64,000 nt of DNA from Maribellus comscasis (GTDB lineage: Bacteria; Bacteroidota; Bacteroidia; Bacteroidales; Prolixibacteraceae): the NCBI RefSeq assembly GCF_009762775.1, contig NZ_CP046401.1:5158001-5222000 (forward strand), given 5' to 3'. The notes below the pieces were generated by a model. That model did not search any database. It was not told the DNA's origin and worked only from the letters and a program-made list of their open reading frames with translations. The translations under genes and the position numbers were made by a program. This document shows, in pieces, positions 34,703 to 45,130 of the stretch (its first letter is position 1; each line of letters opens with the position of its first letter).

Positions 34703-36541
34703 TTATTTTTTGAACAATTGCTTGACCAAATCATTGCGTCCCTTTTTTCCGAGGTCCTTTTTGATCGAATTTTTAAATTCGTTTTTATACCAAAAGAAAA
34801 ATTGCCGCTGGTTTTCCTTGTCATGTTTATTTTTGGCAGTAAAAATTTTTTCCATGGTGTACGGATGGTAGCCCGAGTAATAAACAACTGTTGCCAGAGT
34901 CATTGGCGTGGGGGTAAAATCCTGAACTTGTTCCAGTCTGAAATTCATCTTTTTTGTTCGAATAGCCAAATCAGCCATGTCTTCTGATTTGCTTCCAGGA
35001 TGGCTTGAAATAAAATAGGGAACTAACTGCTGGTTTAGTTTTTCTTCCTTGTTTATTTTAATGAATTCATCATTTAATTTTTCAAACAATTGAAATGAAG
35101 GCTTTCGCATAAATTTTAATACTTCGTCCGACGAATGCTCCGGCGCCACTTTTAACCGGCCCGAAACATGGTGTTTTATAACTTCCCGCAAATATTCCTT
35201 GTTGCTTTTGTCTGTTTCTTTGTTCCCGGTTTTTTCCAATATCATATCGTAGCGAATTCCACTTCCCACAAATGCCTTTTTTATTTTTGGATTTTGTCGC
35301 ACCTTTTTGTATAAATCAAGCATGGGTTTATGGCTGGTGTCGAGGTTTTTACAAATGGAAGGGAAAATACACGACGGTCGTTTACACTTCCTGCAAATTT
35401 CTTCATGGATTCCTTTCATTTTGTACATATTGGCAGAGGGACCTCCCAAATCAGAAATGTAGCCTTTAAAATCAGGCATTTCTGTAACCTTTTCAACTTC
35501 TTTTAAAACCGATTTTTGTGAACGGCTGGCGATAAATTTTCCCTGATGTGCCGAAATGGTGCAAAATGTACATCCGCCAAAGCAACCACGGTGAATGTTT
35601 ATCGAATGCCGGATCATTTCATAAGCCGGAATCGTTTCTTTGTTGTTGTAACGCGGGTGGGGGAGTCGGGTGTATGGCAGGTCGTAAACCCGATCAATTT
35701 CTTTTTCTTTGAAAGTAGGCCATGGCGGATTTACCACAATTTTGCGGTTATCAACTTTCTGAATCAGTTTTTTGGCCTCCATTTTATTCGATTCTTCCTC
35801 GATATGCATAAAATTCCGGGCAAATGTTTTCCGGTCGGCCAAACATTCTTCGTGTGACGCCAATTCCAACTCATCCCAGTTCTTTTTCGTAGCATAGTTT
35901 TTCCTGGCATCAACTATAAATGAGGTTTGCGGAATGGTAGTCAGGTTTTCAACCGGTACTCCTCTTTTTACCAAACGGGCAAATTCAATAATCGATTTTT
36001 CACCCATTCCGTAAAAAAGCATGTCAGCCTTCGAATCCACCAAAATGGAAGGCATCAGCTTATCCGACCAGTAATCGTAGTGTGTAACCCTTCGCAGCGA
36101 TGCTTCAATCCCTCCGACCACGAGCGGGATTTCAGGATAAAGTTTTTTTAGAATATTGGAATAAATAATGGTCGCATAATCGGGCCGGTACCCTGATCTT
36201 CCGCCTGGTGTATAGGCATCGTTGCTTCTTTTCCGCTTTCCGGCGGTATAATGATTAACCATCGAATCCATGTTTCCACCGGTTACCGCAAAAAAAAGTC
36301 TTGGTTTCCCCAGTTTTTTGAAATCACGCAGATCGTCTTTCCAATTGGGTTGCGGAATCACCGCTACCCGAAGTCCTTCCGCTTCAAGAACGCGTCCGAT
36401 TACGGCTGCTCCAAATGAAGGATGATCAATATATGCATCTCCCGTAAAAAGTATCACATCGATATCGCTCCATCCAAGTTGTTTTACCTCTTTCTTCGAT
36501 GTGGGCAACCATTGGTTGCTATTTGTTTGAATATTGGTCAT
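34703..36541 (-). CDS. ygiQ: YgiQ family radical SAM protein
   Basis: 612 residues. An N-terminal B12-binding-like domain (DVILFTGDAYIDHPSFGAAVIGR) is followed by the radical SAM site RGCFGGCTFCTISAHQG (CX3CX2C). Further marks are GGIEASLRRVTHYDYWSDKL, SDLGGPSANMYKMKG, CRKCKRPSCIFPSICKNL (extra cysteines for a possible second cluster) and FTPTPMTLATVMYY-like FTPTPMT. The family is widespread, but its substrate is unknown. The length is as expected. Confidence 0.94.
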   Translation of the reverse strand: MTNIQTNSNQWLPTSKKEVKQLGWSDIDVILFTGDAYIDHPSFGAAVIGRVLEAEGLRVAVIPQPNWKDDLRDFKKLGKPRLFFAVTGGNMDSMVNHYTAGKRKRSNDAYTPGGRSGYRPDYATIIYSNILKKLYPEIPLVVGGIEASLRRVTHYDYWSDKLMPSILVDSKADMLFYGMGEKSIIEFARLVKRGVPVENLTTIPQTSFIVDARKNYATKKNWDELELASHEECLADRKTFARNFMHIEEESNKMEAKKLIQKVDNRKIVVNPPWPTFKEKEIDRVYDLPYTRLPHPRYNNKETIPAYEMIRHSINIHRGCFGGCTFCTISAHQGKFIASRSQKSVLKEVEKVTEMPDFKGYISDLGGPSANMYKMKGIHEEICRKCKRPSCIFPSICKNLDTSHKPMLDLYKKVRQNPKIKKAFVGSGIRYDMILEKTGNKETDKSNKEYLREVIKHHVSGRLKVAPEHSSDEVLKFMRKPSFQLFEKLNDEFIKINKEEKLNQQLVPYFISSHPGSKSEDMADLAIRTKKMNFRLEQVQDFTPTPMTLATVVYYSGYHPYTMEKIFTAKNKHDKENQRQFFFWYKNEFKNSIKKDLGKKGRNDLVKQLFKK

Positions 36542-36727
36542 ACAAGTTTGTTTTTCATTCTAACAAATAAATCAGTGTTTTGATGAAAAAATATGGAAAT
36601 CATTCATTTTTTAGAAAATATTACAAAACTATTTGTGTATTTATTTGATATCCAGCAAAAATAATATTTGCGGTCAAAGAAGAAGTGTGTTTTGCTGTGA
36701 TAAAAAATAAAAATTGAAAAAACATTC

Positions 36728-36735
36728 TATTTTTG
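36728..36735 (+). promoter_or_regulatory. Promoter -7 element upstream of the acyltransferase
   Basis: TATTTTTG, a full TAnnTTTG match, 41 bases before the ATG at 36777. The -33 element is not evident. Confidence 0.45.
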
Positions 36736-36776
36736 TACCTTTATTTCGGTTGGCTTTAATCGTAATGCAGCAATAA

Positions 36777-38567
36777 ATGGAATTATTAAAACCTAAGGAC
36801 ATTTTTAAAACACGTCCTGCATTTACTCTACTCGGAGGTGAATATTTTGCCAAATTTCTGATGTATATTCTCCGTTTCAACAAACTAAATAAAATTTACA
36901 GCCAGATAGCTGAAAAACATGGACTCGAATTTATAGACGAGGTGATTAAAAGCTTCGAGTTTAATATTGAGTTTGATGAACAGGAATTAAAAAGGATCCC
37001 TCAAAAGGGTCCGGTAGTCGTGGTTTCCAATCACCCGTTTGGAGGACTTGACGGGCTGATTTTGATAAAATATCTTTCAATGGTCAGAAGCGATGTAAAG
37101 GTTATCGCCAACTTTTTGCTGGAGAAAATTGAACCGGTTTCCAACTATTTTATTGCTGATAATCCATTTGATAAAAACAATACAGAAAATGGTTTTGCCG
37201 GAATAAAACAGGCCATATCGCATTTAAAAAACGAAGGGGTTTTGTGTTTATTTCCGGCCGGCGATGTAAGTACTTACGGTACTTTCGACAGCGCCACCGA
37301 TCAGGTTTGGCAGTTTCCGGTGGTTAAATTTGTAAAAAAGGCGAGAGTGCCGGTTATTCCTGTACATTTTCAGGGAACAAACAGCCGCCTTTTTCATATT
37401 CTGGCAAAAATACACCCTTCGCTCCGGCAGGTAAGGCTTCCTTCCGAACTGCTCAGCAAAAAGCATAAAAACATTAAAATCCGGATAGGAAGTCCGATAA
37501 AGGTTGAAGAGCAGGATCGATTCGACGATGTGTACCAGTTCGGGCGTTTTGTCCGGGCAAAAACATACAGTATGGAATCGAATATTGAAGTCAGGCGATT
37601 CTTTAATTATTCAATGAAACCATCCTCGAAACCTGAGGCCATTATTGACCCCGTTCCGCAGGAAGAAATTTTAAAGGAAATTCAAAAAATAAAACAGGAT
37701 TACACACTGTTTAATCTCAAAAATTATACAGCATACTGTGCTCCTTCAAAAGAAATTCCAAATATTTTGAATGAAATTGGCCGGCTTCGTGAAATTACTT
37801 TTCGCGATGTGGGTGAGGGAACAAATCAGAGCATTGATATTGATGAGTTTGATTTGTACTACAACCAAATGTTTATCTGGGATGAAGACGAACAACGCCT
37901 GGTTGGTGCGTACCGGATTGGTTTAGGCAAAGACATCCTTACACAATACGGGAAGCGTGGCTTTTATTTACATACTCTTTTTCGGATTGATGAGGAGTTT
38001 AAAACTGTTTTGAGTGAAAGCCTCGAACTTGGACGTTCGTTTGTGATTAAAGAATACCAGCGAAAACCTATGCCGCTGTTCTTGCTTTGGAAAGGGATTC
38101 TTTACTTTTTGCTAAAAAACCCGGAGTACCGCTATTTGATCGGTCCGGTGAGTATTAGTAATAATTATTCAAAAATTTCGAAAGACCTGATTATTAAATT
38201 TATCATGTCGAACCATCTGAACTGGAAAATGGCGCAACACATAAAACCGAGGAACAGTTACAAATTTAAAAGTAACAATCCGGATATTAATATTTTGATG
38301 GAGAATATGGAGCGTGATATCAACCGCCTGGATAAAACCATCGGCGATTTGGATGAAACGAATTCCGGGTTACCGGTTCTTTTGAAGAAGTATATCAAGC
38401 TGAATTCGAAAATCATAGGTTTTAACGTCGATCCAAAATTTAATAACTGTCTTGACGGATTGATTGTTCTGGATGTTTATGATGTGCCAAAGAATACCAT
38501 CGAGTCACTTTCAAAAGAAGCCAACGACGGCTCCATTCTTGAACGTTTTTACAGCAACAGGGAATAG
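36777..38567 (+). CDS. Bifunctional acyltransferase (PlsC-like + GNAT-like; OlsF type)
   Basis: 596 residues. The N-terminal half (about 60-270) is a lysophospholipid acyltransferase domain with SNHPFGGLDG as its active-site block and LCLFPAGDVS and VPVIPVHFQG as later motifs. The second half (about 315-590) is a GNAT-like N-acyltransferase region (LREITFRDVGEGTNQSIDIDEFD, LVGAYRIGLG, LELGRSFV). This fusion matches OlsF, which makes ornithine lipids by N-acylating then O-acylating ornithine (shown in Serratia, and found in Flavobacterium). Alternative: glycine or other aminolipid synthesis, since Bacteroidota also make glycine lipids with related enzymes. No gene symbol is given because the amino acid substrate cannot be read. 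Confidence 0.82.
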   Translation: MELLKPKDIFKTRPAFTLLGGEYFAKFLMYILRFNKLNKIYSQIAEKHGLEFIDEVIKSFEFNIEFDEQELKRIPQKGPVVVVSNHPFGGLDGLILIKYLSMVRSDVKVIANFLLEKIEPVSNYFIADNPFDKNNTENGFAGIKQAISHLKNEGVLCLFPAGDVSTYGTFDSATDQVWQFPVVKFVKKARVPVIPVHFQGTNSRLFHILAKIHPSLRQVRLPSELLSKKHKNIKIRIGSPIKVEEQDRFDDVYQFGRFVRAKTYSMESNIEVRRFFNYSMKPSSKPEAIIDPVPQEEILKEIQKIKQDYTLFNLKNYTAYCAPSKEIPNILNEIGRLREITFRDVGEGTNQSIDIDEFDLYYNQMFIWDEDEQRLVGAYRIGLGKDILTQYGKRGFYLHTLFRIDEEFKTVLSESLELGRSFVIKEYQRKPMPLFLLWKGILYFLLKNPEYRYLIGPVSISNNYSKISKDLIIKFIMSNHLNWKMAQHIKPRNSYKFKSNNPDINILMENMERDINRLDKTIGDLDETNSGLPVLLKKYIKLNSKIIGFNVDPKFNNCLDGLIVLDVYDVPKNTIESLSKEANDGSILERFYSNRE

Positions 38568-38591
38568 CTTCTTACAGCAACTCTGCCATAA

Positions 38592-40211
<1,620 letters not shown>

Positions 40212-40252
40212 TTAAATGTGTTTTCTAAACTGTTTTCTTCTGAAAAAGGCTG

Positions 40253-40260
40253 CAAACGTA
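40253..40260 (-). promoter_or_regulatory. Promoter -7 element of the ABC-F gene
   Basis: The minus strand reads TACGTTTG, a full TAnnTTTG match, 45 bases before the start codon. Confidence 0.4.
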
Positions 40261-40351
40261 AGAATTAAATCAGATTAAACGGAATATTATTCAGAAAAGA
40301 GGGGGTGATAACTGATTTGTTAACAGTGAAATATTTATTTGAAATTTTGGT

Positions 40352-40567
40352 TTAATCTTCTTCAATAATTCTTTTTACACGCCCAACTTCTCCTGTTTCA
40401 AGCATAACTTTAATTCCGTGCGGGTGATTCGCCGAATTGGTAAGAATTCGTTTGACAATTCCATCGGTTAATTCGCCGGTTCGCTGATGGTGTTTTTGTA
40501 CGATTTCAACTTCATCGCCAATGTGAATATTTTTTCTTTGTTTCCCGTCGGGGGATTTATTAACCAT
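40352..40567 (-). CDS. ywbE: YwbE family protein
   Basis: 71 residues from the ATG at 40567; a start at 40609 would add 14 residues not usual in the family. The core GDEVEIVQKHHQRTGELTDGIVKRILTNSANHPHGIKV is close to the Bacillus YwbE pattern, and the end GEVGRVKRII is conserved. The fold is predicted to be a small beta barrel of KOW/SH3 type, suggesting an RNA or protein contact. The function is unknown. A promoter lies at 40646-40676. Confidence 0.88.
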   Translation of the reverse strand: MVNKSPDGKQRKNIHIGDEVEIVQKHHQRTGELTDGIVKRILTNSANHPHGIKVMLETGEVGRVKRIIEED

Positions 40568-40645
40568 TTTTGTTTTGAATTTTGAAATTGTTTTTACCAG
40601 TTCTGACAATGTAATGCCATTGGTTGGCCTGTTCTAATGTCGCTG

Positions 40646-40676
40646 CAAATGTATAAAAGAATTTTATGTTTGCAAC
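40646..40676 (-). promoter_or_regulatory. Promoter of the YwbE gene
   Basis: On the minus strand GTTG (40676-40673) and TACATTTG (40653-40646) are spaced 19 bases, close to the full consensus. Confidence 0.55.
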
Positions 40677-40706
40677 TGTGTCTGATATTTCTGATTGTCA
40701 GTTTTT

Positions 40707-41075
40707 TTAATTGAATTTGTTTGAGTTATGGATTTTTACTAGGCGTATTTTTGCGTCAGGATCCAATGCAAACATCTCTTCCAGTTTTAAGCAGGAAAAA
40801 TCGGGACAACAGGCACAGCTTTTCAGGTTTTTGGCCTGTGCACATTTTTTTATGTTACAATTGGAGCATCCTGCGAAAATCCGGCCTGTATCAGAGTTAC
40901 ATCCGTCGCAATCGGTAATTTCTTCGGGTTGAAGTTGCATGTTGTAAAGTTCCATACATTCTTTGGCTATTGTTTTTCGCATTTCAAACTGTTTGGATTT
41001 GTCTGTTTCCAAAGTAGCCAGAAAAATGGGGCAGGTGCTGCATTCAAGTCCGCAATAAGCAAGCATGACTTTCAT
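40707..41075 (-). CDS. DUF3795 cysteine-rich protein
   Basis: 122 residues. It opens MLAYCGLECSTCPIFLATLE, the DUF3795 start, followed by CDGCNSDTG, GCSNCNIKKCAQ and SCACCPDFSC: ten or more cysteines in CxxC-type pairs, consistent with a metal or Fe-S binding domain. No enzymatic role is known. A second family member lies at 45131-45505. Confidence 0.85.
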   Translation of the reverse strand: MKVMLAYCGLECSTCPIFLATLETDKSKQFEMRKTIAKECMELYNMQLQPEEITDCDGCNSDTGRIFAGCSNCNIKKCAQAKNLKSCACCPDFSCLKLEEMFALDPDAKIRLVKIHNSNKFN

Positions 41076-41121
41076 TTTTTGTACAAATTACAACAAAGAA
41101 GTGAAAGATGTCTGTTTTTGT

Positions 41122-42333
41122 TTATCTCAAATAGAGATTACTGTCGCCATAACTTAAAAAGCGGAAATCATTTTCAAGCGCATAGTCGTAAATTTCTTTC
41201 CATTTTTCTCCCAGAAAAGCACTGATTAAAAGCAGCAGTGTACTTTGTGGCTGGTGAAAGTTGGTAAACATTCCACTAATAATTTTAAAATCGTAGCCTG
41301 GCAGAATAATGATTTGTGTTGAAAACTGAATGGCTTCCAGCCTGGAACTTTTAAGATATTTGAGGATATTTTGCAAGGCTTTTTCCGTAGTTATCGCGGC
41401 TTCTTTTTTATACGGTTCCCATTGAAGTACTTCGGGGAACCCGGGGTTAAATGTATCGTCTTCCAATTGTAAGCCCAGCCAGTATAAACTTTCCATCGAA
41501 CGCACCGAGGTTGTGCCCACCGCAATTATATTTTCCGGGTTCTGAATAAAACCTTCAATGTTCGATTTTGTAATAATAACCTGCTCGTGATGCATGGTAT
41601 GCCCTTCAATTGTTGCTGATTTTACAGGCTGAAAAGTTCCCGCACCAACATGAAGCGTGATTTCTTTGGTCGCTATATTTTTTTGAGAAAGCTGTAAAAG
41701 TACTTTTTCTGTAAAATGCAACCCTGCTGTTGGAGCTGCTACCGAACCATCAATTTTTGCATAAACGGTCTGGTAGTTTTTTTCGTCCGATTCTTCTGTT
41801 TTGCGATTTAAATACGGAGGAATGGGAAGTTGCCCGATTCGTTCAATTATTTCAGAGAAGTGAAAATTGCCGTCCCAGTTAAATTCAATCAGAAATGAAT
41901 TTCCTTCCTGTGCTTTTTTTTCTGCACTCAGCGTAACTGTTTTTCCTTCAATTTTAAATTGATTTCTGAGAATCCCGGTTTTCCATTTTTTTGAATTTCC
42001 AACCATACATTTCCAGGTTGCTTTTTCAGTTTGTTGGAAAGAAATTTGATAGTCAGCAGGTTCAACCGGTTCCAAGCAAAAAATTTCGATTTTTGCCCCG
42101 GTCTCTTTTCTGAAAAATAAACGTGCGTGAATTACGCGTGTGTTGTTAAAAACCAACTGTGCATTTTCCGGCAAGTAACGACCGCAATTCTCAAAAATAT
42201 CTTCTTTTATTTCTCCGTTTTTCCAGATGAGAAGTTTCGATTTGTCGCGTTTGCTCAGCGGATATTTTGCAATTCGTTCTTCGGGGAGATTGTAGGTAAA
42301 ATCGGTAATTTTTATGTCTTTGTACGAACTCAA
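41122..42333 (-). CDS. queA: tRNA preQ1(34) S-adenosylmethionine ribosyltransferase-isomerase
   Basis: 403 residues. QueA transfers the ribosyl group of S-adenosylmethionine to 7-aminomethyl-7-deazaguanine at the wobble base, the penultimate step of queuosine synthesis. Visible marks are ITDFTYNLPEERIAKYPLSKRDKSKLL, LVFNNTRVIHARLFF, IGQLPIPPYLNR, TVYAKIDGSVAAPTAGLHFTE, HVGAGTFQPVK and VGTTSVRSMESL. All are in the usual order; the protein is some 50 residues longer than E. coli QueA. No other queuosine gene adjoins it. Confidence 0.95.
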   Translation of the reverse strand: MSSYKDIKITDFTYNLPEERIAKYPLSKRDKSKLLIWKNGEIKEDIFENCGRYLPENAQLVFNNTRVIHARLFFRKETGAKIEIFCLEPVEPADYQISFQQTEKATWKCMVGNSKKWKTGILRNQFKIEGKTVTLSAEKKAQEGNSFLIEFNWDGNFHFSEIIERIGQLPIPPYLNRKTEESDEKNYQTVYAKIDGSVAAPTAGLHFTEKVLLQLSQKNIATKEITLHVGAGTFQPVKSATIEGHTMHHEQVIITKSNIEGFIQNPENIIAVGTTSVRSMESLYWLGLQLEDDTFNPGFPEVLQWEPYKKEAAITTEKALQNILKYLKSSRLEAIQFSTQIIILPGYDFKIISGMFTNFHQPQSTLLLLISAFLGEKWKEIYDYALENDFRFLSYGDSNLYLR

Positions 42334-42353
42334 TTTTTCTCTTTTTTCAACCG

Positions 42354-42361
42354 CAAAAGTA
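42354..42361 (-). promoter_or_regulatory. Promoter -7 element of queA
   Basis: The minus strand reads TACTTTTG, a full TAnnTTTG match, 21 bases before the queA start. It faces the promoter of the Smr gene 64 bases away. Confidence 0.45.
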
Positions 42362-42424
42362 GTATTTTTTCTGTGGGCGCCTTGCGTTTGTTTTGCGAAA
42401 GGCTGTGGCTTGATTTATAAATTG

Positions 42425-42432
42425 TACTTTTG
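42425..42432 (+). promoter_or_regulatory. Promoter -7 element of the Smr-domain gene
   Basis: TACTTTTG, a full TAnnTTTG match, 18 bases before the ATG at 42450, with a poor -33 element. Confidence 0.45.
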
Positions 42433-42449
42433 CAGAAAATTCTACGAAA

Positions 42450-43496
42450 ATGGTAAAAATTGGAGACAGAGTACGTTTTTTGAATGATGTTGGCGGGGGA
42501 GTTGTAACAAGTTTTGTAAATAAAACTACGGTGAATGTTGAAGGCGAAGACGGGTTTGAAATTCCTTATCCGGTTTCTCAACTGGTGAATTTAAGTGAAG
42601 TTGAGCGGGTGGAAAAAGGAATTGAGCCGGAACCAGCACCTGAACGAATTACGGAGAACGTAAAAAATATACCGGAGCCGCAGCAAGCCGAAGGAATGAA
42701 ACTAGCCGGAAAAACATCGCCCGATTTTTATTTCTGTTTTGTTCCCGATGATTCAAAAAATCCGCTCACCGGAGAAACTCGCCTGGTTTTGGTTAACGAC
42801 AGCAATTTTACTTTACTCTATTATTACTCGCATTATCGGGATGAAAAATACGAACTTGTTAAATTTGGTTCGGTTCAGCCCAATTCAAAAGTTAATTTGG
42901 AGAGTATCGAGCAGAATGATTTAACTGATTTACCTGACTTTGTTTTTCAATTGCTTTATTTTCAGGATAACGAAAAGGAACTGCATCAATCGGTTGCAAA
43001 AAAATTTAAAGTCAGCCCGGTGAAGTTCTATAAGGAAAAGAGTTTTCAGCCCAATGTGTTTTTCCGGAAAAATGCGATGGTTTTGCAAATTACGCCCAAT
43101 GTTTTGGCGGTTGAATTGGATAAATTAACCGACGATGATTTGCAGAAGGTTGTAAAATCAAAAGAAAAGGCGGAAGCTCCGCAAACTCCTTTCATGAAAA
43201 AGTCGGCGGAGGTGGTTGAAGTAGATTTGCATATTCAGGAATTGCTTGACGATGCTAGTGGATTGAGTAACCGCGAAATGTTGGAAATTCAGTTGGAAAA
43301 AGTAGAGTCGGAAATGAATGAAGCTATCCGTTCGCATGTAAAACGGATTGTTTTTATTCACGGACTGGGTCAGGGCGTTTTAAAACAGGAAGTTACCAGA
43401 CTCCTTAAATCCAAATTCCCAAAATATTATTTTCAGGACGCCTCATTCAAAGAATACGGCTACGGCGCCACAATGGTGATTTTGAGGAAAGGGTGA
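42450..43496 (+). CDS. DUF2027/Smr domain protein
   Basis: 348 residues. The N-terminal segment (1-60, IGDRVRFLNDVGGGVVTSF) is a small KOW-like barrel, the middle matches DUF2027 (PDFYFCFVPDDSKNPLTGE onward), and the C-terminal 90 residues form a Smr domain with EVDLHIQEL and FIHGLGQGVLK. Smr domains cut or bind branched or stalled nucleic acids, including mRNA in ribosome collision rescue. The Bacteroidota DUF2027-Smr fusion has not, to my knowledge, been assigned a role. It is divergent from queA. Confidence 0.9.
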   Translation: MVKIGDRVRFLNDVGGGVVTSFVNKTTVNVEGEDGFEIPYPVSQLVNLSEVERVEKGIEPEPAPERITENVKNIPEPQQAEGMKLAGKTSPDFYFCFVPDDSKNPLTGETRLVLVNDSNFTLLYYYSHYRDEKYELVKFGSVQPNSKVNLESIEQNDLTDLPDFVFQLLYFQDNEKELHQSVAKKFKVSPVKFYKEKSFQPNVFFRKNAMVLQITPNVLAVELDKLTDDDLQKVVKSKEKAEAPQTPFMKKSAEVVEVDLHIQELLDDASGLSNREMLEIQLEKVESEMNEAIRSHVKRIVFIHGLGQGVLKQEVTRLLKSKFPKYYFQDASFKEYGYGATMVILRKG

Positions 43497-43574
43497 AAGG
43501 TATAAGGATGAAAGATAAAGGATTAATTTGGGAAGTTGTAAATTAGGCCGAATTAATCACTTAAGCATTTTATT

Positions 43575-43936
43575 ATGGAAAAAGAAAGAGACCTCAAAAA
43601 ACGTACAAAAAGATTTTGTATCGATTGTATTCATCTTTTAGAGGAACTCCCAAATGCATTTTTGGGAAATCATATCAAAGGTTAATTGATTGAGGTTTGA
43701 CTTCTGTTGCGGCAAATTATAGAGCGGCGAATCTTGCTCAGTCGACTGCCTCATTTGTTTCTAAAACAAGTATTGTTATTGAATATGCAGATGAATCAGA
43801 ATTTTGGCTGGAATTAATTGCTGATCTCAATCTGATTAAATCGGAAGAAAGAAATAAGCTGGAACAAGAGGCTTCAGAATTGACTGCTATTTTTGTTTCA
43901 TCCGGAAAAAAGTTACAAAATCGCAAATTCACTTAA
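43575..43936 (+). pseudogene. Broken four-helix-bundle (S23-like) protein gene
   Basis: From the ATG at 43575 the frame encodes 38 residues that match the start of the family (KKRTKRFCIDCIHLLEELPNA) and stops at a TAA near 43689. After one frame change the next helices follow (TSVAANYRAANLAQS, then FWLELIADLNLIKSEE and ELTAIFVSSGKKL) to the TAA at 43934. The frame is broken by a shift, and a TGA also lies at the junction. Intact family members are about 115-120 residues, the size obtained if the two pieces are joined. Confidence 0.8.
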
Positions 43937-43945
43937 TCGTTGATC

Positions 43946-43975
43946 TTTAATCCTTAATCATTTTCCTTACTTTTG
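43946..43975 (+). promoter_or_regulatory. Promoter of rnpB
   Basis: TTTA (43946-43949) and TACTTTTG (43968-43975), spaced 18 bases. The predicted start of transcription falls at the 5' end of the RNase P RNA. Confidence 0.6.
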
Positions 43976-43979
43976 CAGC

Positions 43980-44390
43980 GGCAGGCCGCTTTATCGCTGC
44001 CGGCAATTATAGTCGGCAGAGGAAAGTCCGGGCAACACAGGGCACCGTGTTTCCTAGCGGGAAGATCTTTGAAAAAGGATAGCAACGTAACAGAAAATAA
44101 CCACCTTGTTTTGACGTGTCATTACGGGGAACGGGTGAAAAGGTGCGGTAAAAGCGCACCGGTGATGATGGCAACATCGTCAGCCGTACGTCTCACGGGT
44201 TGCAAGGCCATGTATATTCTGGTAGTTTGCCGCTGTTGCGGTACTGCGAAGCTGCCCGCTTTGCTTCTCTTCGCACAAGGAAATCAGGAGGGGTAGGCTG
44301 CACGACTCCGACAGTGATGCCGGAGCCAGATAAATGATAAAGCTTCCCGGGTAACCGGGATGACAGAACCCGGCTTACAGTTCTGCCATT
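43980..44390 (+). ncRNA. rnpB: RNase P RNA
   Basis: The two universally conserved ends are present: GAGGAAAGTCCGGGC near 44018-44033 and ACAGAACCCGGCTTA near 44363-44378, which pair in the P4 region and catalytic core. The 5' GGCAG pairs with CTGCC at the 3' end to form P1. Between them are the standard bacterial elements, for example the AGGAGGGGTAGGCTGC-like 3' block. The gene is bacterial type A and about 410 bases long, within the Bacteroidota range. It processes tRNA 5' ends. Confidence 0.95.
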
Positions 44391-44398
44391 TTATATTT

Positions 44399-44430
44399 AA
44401 GGGGTAACTTTTTGATGAGGGTTACTCCTT
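44399..44430. terminator. Hairpin downstream of rnpB
   Basis: Ten-base stem AAGGGGTAAC/GTTACTCCTT with one wobble pair, 12-base loop. It sits just past the 3' end of rnpB and just before the convergent gene, though the following T run is weak (AAATTCTTTT). Confidence 0.55.
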
Positions 44431-44448
44431 AAATTCTTTTGAAATGAT

Positions 44449-45015
44449 CTAATCTGTTTTCCAAATAATTTTTTTGTCCAGCAAATTTTCAAGAGGAAAA
44501 GAGAATCTGAGTTGTTTGCCGAAATCAATTGCTTCATTCATCTCGTAATTTTGGTATTGAACCAGGTATGCAATCATAAAATTACTTACCCTTCCGCAAC
44601 TCGCACAATGAATGAATACTTTGTTGTAGCGGCTGTTTAGTGCGTCTCCAAATTTTATTAAATTTTCTTTTGTATATGAATCATTTCCTGAAACAGGGAT
44701 GGAAATATACTTCATTCCCAGAATGGCTGCCCTCTCTTTTTCGTTAAATGCTGATTTTGCGAATTCATCATTTTCTTTTTCTGAACGAAGATTAATTATT
44801 AAGTCTACTTCCTGCGTTTTTAGCCATTCGAATGTTTCCAGGTTGGGTTGTCCGCTAAAAAATAAATTTCCACTTTGATACAGATTTGGCGCAATTTCTC
44901 CCAGTTTTTGAATTTTGGGAAAGTCTTTCTTTTCAAAGGATTTCGAAAAAGATGTTTCAGTTATAAAAACAAGATTTATTAGCAGAAGCATTAATAAAAA
45001 AGATAAGGATTTCAT
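44449..45015 (-). CDS. Exported dual-specificity phosphatase-like protein
   Basis: 188 residues with a signal peptide (MKSLSFLLMLLL...). The domain is phosphatase-like: FSGQPNLETFEWLKTQEVDLIINLRSEKE, then HCASCGRVSNF, a CX4R loop with an extra cysteine, as in the DUF442/beta-lactamase-hydrolase-like phosphatases (HC.sG.R). It may remove phosphate from a small molecule or protein in the periplasm; the substrate is unknown. The second Cys inside the loop could form a disulfide with the nucleophile. Confidence 0.8.
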   Translation of the reverse strand: MKSLSFLLMLLLINLVFITETSFSKSFEKKDFPKIQKLGEIAPNLYQSGNLFFSGQPNLETFEWLKTQEVDLIINLRSEKENDEFAKSAFNEKERAAILGMKYISIPVSGNDSYTKENLIKFGDALNSRYNKVFIHCASCGRVSNFMIAYLVQYQNYEMNEAIDFGKQLRFSFPLENLLDKKIIWKTD

Positions 45016-45039
45016 AATGAGTGATTTTTACTTTTTGTA

Positions 45040-45047
45040 CAAAGTTA
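45040..45047 (-). promoter_or_regulatory. Promoter -7 element of the phosphatase gene
   Basis: The minus strand reads TAACTTTG, a full TAnnTTTG match, 25 bases before the start codon. Confidence 0.4.
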
Positions 45048-45130
45048 AAACCCATTATACAGGCTTTGTGTTAACAGTTTGGAAAAAGTTGTTAAGGAAC
45101 TGTTATTGAGAGAAAACCAAGAATACGTTT

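Noticed and set aside
43973..44296. A + strand open frame of 107 codons over the RNase P RNA gene
   Set aside because: It overlaps the conserved core of rnpB, which explains its open frame and GC content.
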